A DNA stretch of 8,587 bases from positions 59,413-67,999 of the forward strand of contig DJEU01000048.1 of NCBI GenBank assembly GCA_002431395.1, read 5' to 3'. Under the pieces are notes generated by a model. It made no database searches. It saw nothing but the letters and a program-made list of their open reading frames with translations, and was not told where the DNA came from. Position numbers and translations under genes: made by a program. This stretch comes from Lachnoclostridium sp. UBA5890 (GTDB lineage Bacteria; Bacillota; Clostridia; Lachnospirales; Lachnospiraceae). Below are positions 1 through 6,106 of this stretch, one piece after another. The number at the start of each line of letters is the position of its first letter. The stretch's first letter is position 1.

Positions 1-178
1 AAAAATGCTCATATGTGGAGAGGGAGCCCTATTAGGATTTAAATGTATGGAAATCAAAGTCTCTTACGTGCAAGCACGACGATTCATTGATTCCCATACA
101 TAAGATCCTGAATAGTTACGTGTAGACAATAAAGTGCAAGGCCCGGTTGGTGAATCATACATAAACCGGGCTTTTTTT
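1..178 (+). ncRNA. 3' part of a structured non-coding RNA, possibly 6S RNA (5' end outside window)
   Basis: No convincing reading frame covers this stretch, but it folds into a long irregular hairpin. Bases 43-50 pair with 94-101, 52-56 with 88-92, 34-38 with 105-109, and 31-33 with 111-113. A small CGTG/CACG tip lies at 67-70 and 75-78. The arm is followed by a largely unpaired stretch (about 114-140) and then a strong terminator. A long terminal arm, an open central region and a closing stem that would lie partly outside the window match the general architecture of 6S RNA, which binds sigma-A/sigma-70 RNA polymerase and mimics an open promoter. The assignment rests on shape and size only; I cannot confirm it by sequence match. 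Another structured RNA or a long leader is possible. Confidence 0.5.
141..178 (+). terminator. Rho-independent terminator of the left-edge RNA
   Basis: A perfect 8-bp stem GCCCGGTT (141-148) / AACCGGGC (164-171) with a 15-base loop is followed directly by seven T residues (172-178). It separates the structured RNA from the HAD gene that starts at 200. No clear promoter is visible between it and that gene. Confidence 0.9.
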
Positions 179-199
179 AGACAGAAGGACAAGAGGAAA

Positions 200-1012
200 A
201 TGATACGATTGGTTGTATGTGATGTAGATGGAACATTGGTAAAAGATGGAGGGTCTGCTTCTGCGTTGAATCCGGAGTATTATGAAGTGGTAAGAAAACT
301 GTCAGAAAAAGGGATTCAGGTTGTGATATGCAGCGGACGACAGAAAGCGAGTATTGAAAAATTATTTGAACCGGTAAAAGATCTTTTATACATAATTTCA
401 GAAGGTGGAAGCCTTATATTTCAAAAAGAAGAGTGCATATATTCGCAGATTTTGGAAAAAGAAGTCTGCCGGCAGATCATAGATGATGCAAGAAAAATTG
501 AGCCTTGCGATATTATGGTCTGTGGGAAAAAACATGCTTATGCGACAAGTGCAGATTCTGAGATGTATCGCTGGATATCCGATTCTTATGGGTTTGACAT
601 TCAGGCCGTGGGAGATCTGCAGAAAAATATATCGGATGATATCGTAAAAATCTCTCTGTATCATCACAATATGGTGGAACAATTGACAAAAGACTGGTTC
701 CGTCCAAAATGGGAAAATAAAATAAGATTGAATCTTGCCGGGATCCAATGGCTGGATTGTGTGCCGAAAGAAGCGGGAAAAGGAACGGCAGTTGCCTTTT
801 TACAGGAGCATCTGCAGATAACACCGGAAGAAACCTGTGTGTTTGGTGATAATGAAAATGATATTGTCATGATGCAGCAGGCAAAATATAGTTTTGCCGT
901 GGCAAATGCGAGAGAAGAAGTGAAACAAGCCGCCGCGCGTGAATGTGGTCCTTATTGGGAAGACGGTGTGCTGGTGCAGTTAAAGAAAATAGTAAGTAAG
1001 CAGGAAAAGTAG
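200..1012 (+). CDS. Cof-type HAD-superfamily hydrolase (class IIB phosphatase)
   Basis: A 270-residue cytosolic phosphatase of the Cof/YidA-like HAD family. Members usually dephosphorylate sugar phosphates or small phosphometabolites; the substrate here is unknown. All four HAD motifs are visible: motif I DVDGT at residues 8-12 (D8 nucleophile, D10 acid/base), motif II with S45 in CSGR, motif III lysine around K194 in EAGKGTA, and motif IV GDNEND at 216-221. The stretch between motifs II and III (about 75-185) is the C2-type cap expected of class IIB. The frame is open back to an ATG at 134, but that start lies inside the terminator hairpin, so I chose the ATG at 200. It follows GAAGGA at 184-189, and its product begins MIRLVVCD, typical of the family. 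The HD-GYP-like gene follows after 15 bases, suggesting co-transcription. Confidence 0.88.
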   Translation: MIRLVVCDVDGTLVKDGGSASALNPEYYEVVRKLSEKGIQVVICSGRQKASIEKLFEPVKDLLYIISEGGSLIFQKEECIYSQILEKEVCRQIIDDARKIEPCDIMVCGKKHAYATSADSEMYRWISDSYGFDIQAVGDLQKNISDDIVKISLYHHNMVEQLTKDWFRPKWENKIRLNLAGIQWLDCVPKEAGKGTAVAFLQEHLQITPEETCVFGDNENDIVMMQQAKYSFAVANAREEVKQAAARECGPYWEDGVLVQLKKIVSKQEK

Positions 1013-1027
1013 GAAGGAAAAGGGAAA

Positions 1028-1741
1028 ATGACAGGAATGTGGATATTGATAGGATGTTTGATCGTTATTGCAGCGGGGCTCGTTATCGTGCTCGCCGGTA
1101 TGTGCCGGAAAGTGGATGTTTTGCGAAAAAAACAGAAACAGTATCACGATATTGTGAATCAATCATTGGAGACATTTGCCCACGCCATCGATGCAAAAGA
1201 TCAAAATACCAATGGACATTCAGAACGAGTGGCGATTTATTCGGCTGAGATTGCCAAACGTATGGGAATGTCAGACGAGGAGCAGGAACAGATCTACTAT
1301 ATGGGAATGCTTCATGATATTGGAAAAATAGGAATTCCGGATGCCATTTTGAAAAAACCGGGAAAACTGACCGATGAGGAAATGCAGATCATACGCAACC
1401 ATCCAACTATCGGAGGTGAGATCTTAAAAGATTTTACAGCGATTCAGGGAATCAGCGATGGCGCAAGGTATCATCATGAGAGATATGATGGGAACGGGTA
1501 TAACGAAGGATTAAAAGGAGAAGAGATTCCATTGGCGGCACGTATTATCTGTGTGGCAGACAGTTATGATACGATGTCAAGCAAGCGCGTGTACAAGGAA
1601 CTGCATGAAGAGGATTATATTTTGTCAGAACTTGATCAGTGTAGTGGAAAACAGTTTGATCCGGCAATTGTGCCATTTATGATAGAGATGATAAAAGACG
1701 GAACAGCACCGCTGCCCCGTCCGGATTACAAAAGCCGATAA
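1028..1741 (+). CDS. Membrane-anchored HD-GYP-like phosphohydrolase (possible c-di-GMP phosphodiesterase)
   Basis: A 237-residue protein with one N-terminal membrane helix (about 4-25), a short charged linker (27-40) and an HD-GYP-type catalytic domain (about 45-225). Metal-ligand motifs are present: H64 in NGHSERV, H96-D97 with K100 in HDIGK, H125, H149-H150 and D178 in VADSYD, plus the usual GKQFDP-type end at 207-212. HD-GYP domains typically hydrolyse cyclic di-GMP. The signature loop reads HHERYDGNGYN (149-159), so the proline of GYP is replaced by asparagine and activity is less certain. No sensory domain is present; the helix should hold the domain at the inner face of the membrane. 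The start follows the purine-rich stretch AGGAAGGAAAAGGG. The last 16 bases overlap the convergent DUF4321 gene. Confidence 0.87.
   Translation: MTGMWILIGCLIVIAAGLVIVLAGMCRKVDVLRKKQKQYHDIVNQSLETFAHAIDAKDQNTNGHSERVAIYSAEIAKRMGMSDEEQEQIYYMGMLHDIGKIGIPDAILKKPGKLTDEEMQIIRNHPTIGGEILKDFTAIQGISDGARYHHERYDGNGYNEGLKGEEIPLAARIICVADSYDTMSSKRVYKELHEEDYILSELDQCSGKQFDPAIVPFMIEMIKDGTAPLPRPDYKSR
1691..1721 (-). terminator. Minus-strand intrinsic terminator of the DUF4321 gene, inside the HD-GYP coding sequence
   Basis: Read on the minus strand, GACGGGGCAGC (1721-1711) pairs over 11 positions with GCTGTTCCGTC (1707-1697) around a GGT triloop, and TTTTATC follows. Two of the pairs are G-U wobbles. On the plus strand these become A-C mismatches, so the hairpin should be stable mainly in the minus-strand transcript. 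It begins 4 bases after the DUF4321 stop codon (TAA at 1728-1726), which supports a real terminator. The U-tract is short. Confidence 0.65.
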
Positions 1742-1983
1742 ATGATTGCGGCGATGATAATGCCGATGATGCTTGCAATCGTAAATTTGATGGTAAGTCC
1801 AAAAGTGAGGACTAAAACTCCCAGGTCAAGGACAATAGGAGAAGAAAGTCCGAATGTCTTTCCGTAAGATAACCAGGAAAGAGCGGAAACTCCGGCAGTC
1901 AGATGGGCGATAAAACTTCCCAGAACGATGCCAGCCAGTAACAGCAAAAAGAGTGACCATGTATTTTTTCCGGTACGAGCCAT
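1726..1983 (-). CDS. DUF4321 family small membrane protein
   Basis: An 85-residue hydrophobic protein of unknown function, recognised as DUF4321-like from its N-terminal GKNTW motif, the following LLLLAGIVLGSF segment and its size. Three membrane-spanning stretches are likely: about residues 9-30, 48-66 and 68-84, with a polar part (31-47) between the first two. An in-frame ATG lies 21 bases upstream at 2004. I prefer the ATG at 1983 because a GGAGG site (minus strand, 1997-1993) sits 9 bases before it, and the longer form would put that site inside the coding region. The gene diverges from dgt, converges on the HD-GYP gene with a 16-base overlap, and has its own candidate promoter and terminator, so it is probably a single-gene transcript. 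Function cannot be deduced from sequence. Confidence 0.8.
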   Translation of the reverse strand: MARTGKNTWSLFLLLLAGIVLGSFIAHLTAGVSALSWLSYGKTFGLSSPIVLDLGVLVLTFGLTIKFTIASIIGIIIAAIIYRLL

Positions 1984-1992
1984 AGGTAATAG

Positions 1993-1997
1993 CCTCC
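1993..1997 (-). promoter_or_regulatory. Shine-Dalgarno site deciding the DUF4321 start
   Basis: GGAGG on the minus strand lies 9 bases before the ATG at 1983. The alternative ATG at 2004 would swallow this site, so the shorter protein is favoured. Confidence 0.75.
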
Positions 1998-2022
1998 AAT
2001 CCAAATATATTTATTCTTCTCT

Positions 2023-2051
2023 ATCTTACAATATTTTAAAAAAATAATCAA
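2023..2051 (-). promoter_or_regulatory. Candidate sigma-A promoter for the DUF4321 gene
   Basis: On the minus strand, TTGATT (2051-2046) and TAAGAT (2028-2023) are separated by exactly 17 bases. Each matches the sigma-A consensus at 4 of 6 positions, and the spacer is very A/T rich. Transcription would start near 2016, giving a leader of about 33 bases that contains the GGAGG site. Confidence 0.5.
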
Positions 2052-2059
2052 TGAAAAAA

Positions 2060-2084
2060 AGGAAAATCCTTTTTGACGTTGAAA
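2060..2084 (+). promoter_or_regulatory. Candidate promoter for the dgt-dnaG-rpoD operon, sigma-H-like
   Basis: AGGAAAA (2060-2066) followed after 11 bases by GTTGAAA (2078-2084) resembles the Bacillus sigma-H consensus (AGGAWWW, 11-12 bases, RnnGAAT) with one mismatch in the -10 element. A sigma-A-like -35 TTGACG lies at 2073-2078, but I see no good -10 at 16-18 bases from it. Start sites near 2091 would leave a leader of about 38 bases before the dgt ATG. The same stretch contains an AT-rich hairpin AAAAAGGA/TCCTTTTT (2056-2063/2067-2074). The promoter type is uncertain, but the main operon promoter should lie somewhere in 2050-2110. Confidence 0.3.
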
Positions 2085-2129
2085 TATGTAAATGTAGGCA
2101 GTTTTTGTTACCCGGAAGGGAGACATAGT

Positions 2130-3140
2130 ATGACATTACGAGAACAATTTGAAAAAAGAGAGCATGATATTCTGAGTCCGTACGCGTCATTCAGCGACCA
2201 GTCACAGGGACGGGAACATTATGAGGAACCATGTGATCTGCGGCCGGTCTATCAGAGAGACCGCGACCGGATATTACATTGCAAGTCGTTCCGTCGTCTG
2301 AAAGGAAAGACGCAGGTGTTTTTATCCCCGGAGGGTGATCATTACCGAACCCGGCTGACACATACCTTAGAGGTGTCGCAGAATGCTCGGACCGTGGCAA
2401 AAGCACTTCGGTTGAATGAAGATCTGACCGAGGCGATCGCATTGGGACATGATCTTGGACATACGCCGTTTGGACATGCCGGAGAACGTGTGTTAAACCG
2501 CATCTGCCCGGATGGATTTATGCATCAGATCCAAAGCATCCGTGTCGTGGAGAAATTGGAAAAAAACGGAAAAGGATTGAACTTGACGAAAGAAGTCCGG
2601 GATGGAATCCTGAATCATTCGACGTCCGGTCATCCATCCACTCTTGAAGGAAAGATTGTACGGCTTTGTGATAAGATTGCTTATGTGAATTCGGACATTG
2701 ATGATGCCATCCGAGGAAGGATCATCTGTGAAGAAGATCTTCCGGAAGCCTGTGTTCAGGTGCTCGGAAAAAATCTGCGGGAGCGGCTCAATACTTTGAT
2801 CCATGACATCGTTATACATAGTATGGGAAAGAATGATATCATGATGTCGGATGAAACGTATGAGGCATTACAGGAATTGCGCAAGTTTATGTTTGCCAAT
2901 GTCTATGTAAACTCTGATGCCAAACGGGAAGAGGGAAAGGCAGAACGTATGCTGAGCCAGTTATTTTCCTATTATTCCAATCATATCGAAGAAATGCCGG
3001 AAGAATATACCCGGATGATATGGGAAAAGGGCGAGAGCATATCGACGGTTGTCTGCGATTATATCGCCGGGATGACAGACCGGTTTGCCGTATCCACCTA
3101 TCAGACATTGATGATTCCGAGTACATGGCAGATTTACTGA
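2130..3140 (+). CDS. dgt: dGTPase-like HD-domain deoxynucleotide triphosphohydrolase
   Basis: A 336-residue cytosolic HD-superfamily hydrolase. The family cleaves dGTP or other dNTPs to nucleoside and triphosphate, adjusting dNTP pools. Visible features are the N-terminal RDRDRILHCKSFRRLKGKTQVF segment region (43-64), RLTHTLEV with H78, the HD pair H107-D108 inside GHDLGHTPFGH (106-116), H163 in LNHS, D181 in RLCDKIAY, and the C-terminal YIAGMTDRFA (311-320) conserved in this family. I chose the ATG at 2130 because GGAAGGGAG (2114-2122) precedes it. An in-frame TTG at 2073 coincides with the promoter region and has no ribosome site. The primase gene follows 34 bases later, the usual Clostridia order, placing dNTP control beside replication priming. 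Substrate preference cannot be read from sequence. Confidence 0.92.
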   Translation: MTLREQFEKREHDILSPYASFSDQSQGREHYEEPCDLRPVYQRDRDRILHCKSFRRLKGKTQVFLSPEGDHYRTRLTHTLEVSQNARTVAKALRLNEDLTEAIALGHDLGHTPFGHAGERVLNRICPDGFMHQIQSIRVVEKLEKNGKGLNLTKEVRDGILNHSTSGHPSTLEGKIVRLCDKIAYVNSDIDDAIRGRIICEEDLPEACVQVLGKNLRERLNTLIHDIVIHSMGKNDIMMSDETYEALQELRKFMFANVYVNSDAKREEGKAERMLSQLFSYYSNHIEEMPEEYTRMIWEKGESISTVVCDYIAGMTDRFAVSTYQTLMIPSTWQIY

Positions 3141-3160
3141 TATGGGAAAAGAATAAAAAA

Positions 3161-3165
3161 AAGGG
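3161..3165 (+). promoter_or_regulatory. Shine-Dalgarno site deciding the dnaG start
   Basis: AAGGG at 3161-3165 is 9 bases before the ATG at 3175 but only 3 bases before the alternative ATG at 3169. The later ATG is therefore favoured. Confidence 0.6.
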
Positions 3166-3174
3166 AAGATGGGA

Positions 3175-4938
3175 ATGTATTACAGTGAAGACTTTGTTGA
3201 GGAAGTGAGGCAGCGCAATGATATTGTGGACATCATCTCCTCGTATGTAAATTTAAAACGTTCGGGAAGCAACTATGTTGGTCTTTGTCCATTTCACAAC
3301 GAAAAGACAGCATCTTTCTCAGTAAGTGGAAACAAACAGATGTATTACTGCTTTGGATGTGGAGCCGGCGGCAACGTATTTACTTTTTTGATGGAATACG
3401 AAAATCTTACGTTTCCGGAGGCACTTGCCCAGCTGGCAGAGCGGGCCGGAATGGAACTGCCCGAACAGTCAGAGACAACCGAAGAAAAACGACGACGCAA
3501 TGTCAGAGAACAGATTTTAGAGATATACAAGATCGCGGCAAATTATTATTATGCTAAACTAAACTCAGAGCGGGGCAGAGAGGCCAAACAATATCTGCTC
3601 GGACGAGAATTGTCGGAAGAGACGATCCGTCATTTTGGATTGGGATATTCTGACAAATACAGCAACGATCTGTATCAATATATGAAAGCAAAAGGATATG
3701 ACGATTCGCTCCTGAATCAGACGGGATTGTTTCAATTCCAGGAGGCAAAAGGCGTGTATGACAAATTTTGGAACCGCGTCATGTTTCCGATCATGGACCG
3801 CCGCAATAAAGTAATTGCCTTTGGTGGACGTGTAATGGGAGACGGCAAGCCAAAGTATCTGAATTCGCCGGAGACGATGATATTTGATAAGAGCCGAAAC
3901 CTGTTCGGACTCAATTTTGTTCATGGCAAGCAGGATCACGGAATGATCGTGTGCGAGGGTTATATGGATGTGATCGCCCTGCATCAGGCCGGATTTACTA
4001 ATGCTGTAGCTTCGCTGGGAACGGCTTTTACGAGCCAGCAGAGCAGTCTGTTAAAACGGTATACCGATACGGTGTATCTCTGCTATGACAGCGATGGTGC
4101 CGGTGTAAAAGCGGCGCTGCGTGCAATCCCGATGCTGAAAGAAGCCGGAATTACGGTAAAAGTCATCAATATGCGGCCGTACAAAGATCCGGATGAGTTT
4201 ATTAAGGCACTTTCGAAGGAAGAATTTCAAAAACGGATCGATCAGGCGCAGAACAGTTTCTTTTATGAGATTGATCGCCTCCAGACCGCATATAATATGG
4301 AGGATCCGGAGGAAAAGACACGTTTTATGAATGAAGCAGCAAAGAAATGTCTTACCTTCGATAACGAGATTGAGAGAAATAACTATATCGAAGCCTTTGC
4401 GAGACAATATGCGATACGCGCGGAGGATTTTCGCGGGCTTGTGAGCAGACAGGCAGCAGCGCGGGTTGGCATCGATTATGAAAAGATCCGTCAGGAACGC
4501 AGACAGAAGTCAAAGACGCAGAAAGAAGATGGTATTTTAAAGATACAGGGCGTACTTTTGACCTGGATTGCGGAAGATGTTGGATTGTTTCCAAAGATTT
4601 CCAGATGGCTGCAGCCGGATGATTTTTTTGAAGAACCGTATCATACAATCGCCGGCATGCTGTATGAGCAGGCAAGAACCGGTGAGATCTCGCCGGCGCA
4701 GATCATCAGTTATTTTGAAAGCAAGGAAGAGCAGTCATTGGCAGCGGGGATCTTTAATAAGCAGGTACAGCAGGTCAATGAGGATTCGGAGCGCGAAAAG
4801 GCACTGAATGAGATGGTAAAAACGCTCAAAAAGGCAAGCCTGGATAAGAAAAGCCGGGAAATCACCGATCTTTCGCAGCTGCAGAAGATCATTATGGAAA
4901 AAAAGCAGTTAGAGACATTACACATTACATTGACATAA
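3175..4938 (+). CDS. dnaG: DNA primase DnaG
   Basis: A 587-residue bacterial primase that makes RNA primers for chromosome replication and works with the DnaB-type replicative helicase. Domains in order: a CHC2 zinc-binding domain with C38, H41, C59 and C62 (about 1-98); the catalytic core with KPKYLNSPET (225-234); the TOPRIM fold with E261 in CEGYMD, D305 and D307 in CYDSDGAG, and KDPDEF (337-342); and a C-terminal helicase-interaction region (about 450-587). Length is normal for the family and no key residue is missing. The ATG at 3175 is preferred over 3169 on ribosome-site spacing and because the product then begins MYYSEDFVEEVRQRND, as primases of this group do. The last two sense codons (TTG ACA) also form a perfect sigma-A -35 box for the next gene. 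Confidence 0.97.
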   Translation: MYYSEDFVEEVRQRNDIVDIISSYVNLKRSGSNYVGLCPFHNEKTASFSVSGNKQMYYCFGCGAGGNVFTFLMEYENLTFPEALAQLAERAGMELPEQSETTEEKRRRNVREQILEIYKIAANYYYAKLNSERGREAKQYLLGRELSEETIRHFGLGYSDKYSNDLYQYMKAKGYDDSLLNQTGLFQFQEAKGVYDKFWNRVMFPIMDRRNKVIAFGGRVMGDGKPKYLNSPETMIFDKSRNLFGLNFVHGKQDHGMIVCEGYMDVIALHQAGFTNAVASLGTAFTSQQSSLLKRYTDTVYLCYDSDGAGVKAALRAIPMLKEAGITVKVINMRPYKDPDEFIKALSKEEFQKRIDQAQNSFFYEIDRLQTAYNMEDPEEKTRFMNEAAKKCLTFDNEIERNNYIEAFARQYAIRAEDFRGLVSRQAAARVGIDYEKIRQERRQKSKTQKEDGILKIQGVLLTWIAEDVGLFPKISRWLQPDDFFEEPYHTIAGMLYEQARTGEISPAQIISYFESKEEQSLAAGIFNKQVQQVNEDSEREKALNEMVKTLKKASLDKKSREITDLSQLQKIIMEKKQLETLHITLT

Positions 4939-4959
4939 ATGGTAAGAAACTTGTAAATT
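4930..4959 (+). promoter_or_regulatory. Internal sigma-A promoter candidate for rpoD, overlapping the end of dnaG
   Basis: A perfect -35 box TTGACA (4930-4935) is followed after 18 bases by TAAATT (4954-4959), a 4/6 match to the -10 box. The predicted start near 4966 leaves only about 13 bases before the preferred rpoD ATG at 4979, just enough for its GGAGG site. Extra promoters within the rpoD operon are well known in Bacillus subtilis. The -10 is imperfect and the spacer one base longer than ideal. Confidence 0.5.
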
Positions 4960-4965
4960 TGCAAG
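4950..4965 (+). repeat. 16-base near-perfect palindrome before rpoD
   Basis: CTTGTAAA (4950-4957) and TTTGCAAG (4958-4965) form an inverted repeat with a single mismatch (T opposite G). It spans the candidate -10 box and ends at the predicted start point, the position expected of an operator. It has no T-tract and is not a terminator. It could be chance. Confidence 0.4.
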
Positions 4966-4968
4966 AAT

Positions 4969-4973
4969 GGAGG
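4969..4973 (+). promoter_or_regulatory. Shine-Dalgarno site deciding the rpoD start
   Basis: GGAGG lies 5 bases before the ATG at 4979. The in-frame ATG at 4967 overlaps this site and has no ribosome site of its own, so it is rejected unless a leaderless transcript exists. Confidence 0.75.
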
Positions 4974-4978
4974 AAAAT

Positions 4979-6106
4979 ATGAAGGAAGAAAAGAATACAG
5001 TGGATGAACGAGCACAGTTTTTGGAGTCGTTGACGAAATTGGTGGAACTGGGAAAGAAAAAAGATGGAAAGATCGATTTCAGTGACATCAATGAGCAGTT
5101 CAAGGATATTGATCTCGATGGAGATAAGACGGAAAAAATTCTGGATTATCTGGAGCAGAATGGGATCATCGCGATTTTGCCGGATACCGACACGGACGAC
5201 GATATTATCCTTGATGTCGATGACGAACCAACGGAAGAAGAACTCGAAAATATCGAATTTTCTGTGCCTGATGGTGTCAGCATTGAAGATCCGGTGCGTA
5301 TGTATTTGAAAGAAATCGGTAAAGTTCCTCTGTTGTCTGCAGATGAAGAGGTTGAGCTGGCAAAGAAAATGGAAACCGGAGATCTGGATGCGAGAAAGCG
5401 TCTGGCAGAGGCGAACCTTCGACTGGTTGTCAGCATTGCCAAACGTTATGTCGGCCGCGGTATGCTTTTCCTTGATCTGATTCAGGAAGGAAATCTGGGA
5501 TTGATCAAAGCGGTTGAGAAATTTGATTACCGCAAAGGGTATAAGTTCAGTACCTACGCAACATGGTGGATTCGTCAGGCGATTACGAGAGCGATTGCCG
5601 ATCAGGCGAGGACCATCCGTATTCCGGTGCATATGGTGGAGACGATCAACAAATTGATCCGTGTACAGCGTCAGCTGCTTCAAGAACTCGGAAGAGAGCC
5701 ATATCCGGAAGAAATTGCAAAGGAAATGAATCTTCCGGTAGACCGTGTACGAGAGATTCAGAAAATCTCACAGGAGCCGGTTTCTTTGGAAACTCCGATC
5801 GGAGAAGAGGAAGACAGCCATCTGGGTGACTTTATTCAGGACGACAACGTTCCGGTTCCGGCAGAGGCGGCAGCGTTTACACTTTTGAAGGAACAGTTGT
5901 CAGAGGTGCTTGGTACATTGACCGACAGAGAACGAAAAGTATTGGAACTTCGTTTTGGTCTGGATGATGGACGTGCCCGCACACTGGAAGAAGTTGGAAA
6001 AGAATTCAATGTTACCAGAGAGCGTATCCGTCAGATTGAGGCGAAGGCACTTCGTAAACTGCGTCATCCAAGCCGCAGCAGAAAATTGAAGGACTATTTG
6101 GATTAA
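4979..6106 (+). CDS. rpoD: Primary RNA polymerase sigma factor RpoD (SigA)
   Basis: The housekeeping sigma factor, 375 residues, close to the size of Bacillus SigA. It directs RNA polymerase to -35/-10 promoters. Regions in order: an N-terminal region 1.1-like part (about 1-75) with an acidic stretch (69-92) rich in D and E; region 1.2 (DPVRMYLKEIG, 104-114); region 2 with NLRLVVSIAKRY (146-157), the core-binding LIQEGNLGLI (167-176) and the -10-melting aromatics around Y184, Y188, Y193, W196 and W197; region 3 (about 215-290); and region 4 with the -35-binding helix-turn-helix (TLEEVGKEFNVTRERIRQIE, 335-354). All are intact. It follows dnaG by 40 bases containing a candidate promoter and palindrome. 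Its stop codon TAA shares one base with the trmK ATG, implying translational coupling. Confidence 0.98.
   Translation: MKEEKNTVDERAQFLESLTKLVELGKKKDGKIDFSDINEQFKDIDLDGDKTEKILDYLEQNGIIAILPDTDTDDDIILDVDDEPTEEELENIEFSVPDGVSIEDPVRMYLKEIGKVPLLSADEEVELAKKMETGDLDARKRLAEANLRLVVSIAKRYVGRGMLFLDLIQEGNLGLIKAVEKFDYRKGYKFSTYATWWIRQAITRAIADQARTIRIPVHMVETINKLIRVQRQLLQELGREPYPEEIAKEMNLPVDRVREIQKISQEPVSLETPIGEEEDSHLGDFIQDDNVPVPAEAAAFTLLKEQLSEVLGTLTDRERKVLELRFGLDDGRARTLEEVGKEFNVTRERIRQIEAKALRKLRHPSRSRKLKDYLD

Noticed and set aside
134..199. Upstream extension of the HAD protein to an ATG at 134
   Set aside because: It would be translated from inside the terminator hairpin, has no ribosome site, and adds residues before the conserved start MIRLVVCD.
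1744..1778. ATTGC/GCAAT inverted repeat after the HD-GYP stop, as a plus-strand terminator
   Set aside because: The stem is short, the loop is long and no T-run follows, so I do not call it.
2073..2129. Upstream TTG start for the dgt product
   Set aside because: The TTG lies in the promoter-like region with no ribosome site, while the ATG at 2130 has GGAAGGGAG at good distance.
3565..3984. Antisense open frame opposite dnaG
   Set aside because: It is a shadow of the primase coding sequence with no family features.
4967..4978. Upstream ATG for rpoD, possibly leaderless
   Set aside because: It overlaps the GGAGG site used by the ATG at 4979. It is conceivable only if transcription starts exactly at 4967, for which there is no evidence.
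4925..5683. Long open frame of about 250 codons antisense to rpoD
   Set aside because: It lies wholly opposite the highly conserved sigma gene, shows no recognisable domain and has no ribosome site I can support. It is a by-product of rpoD codon use.
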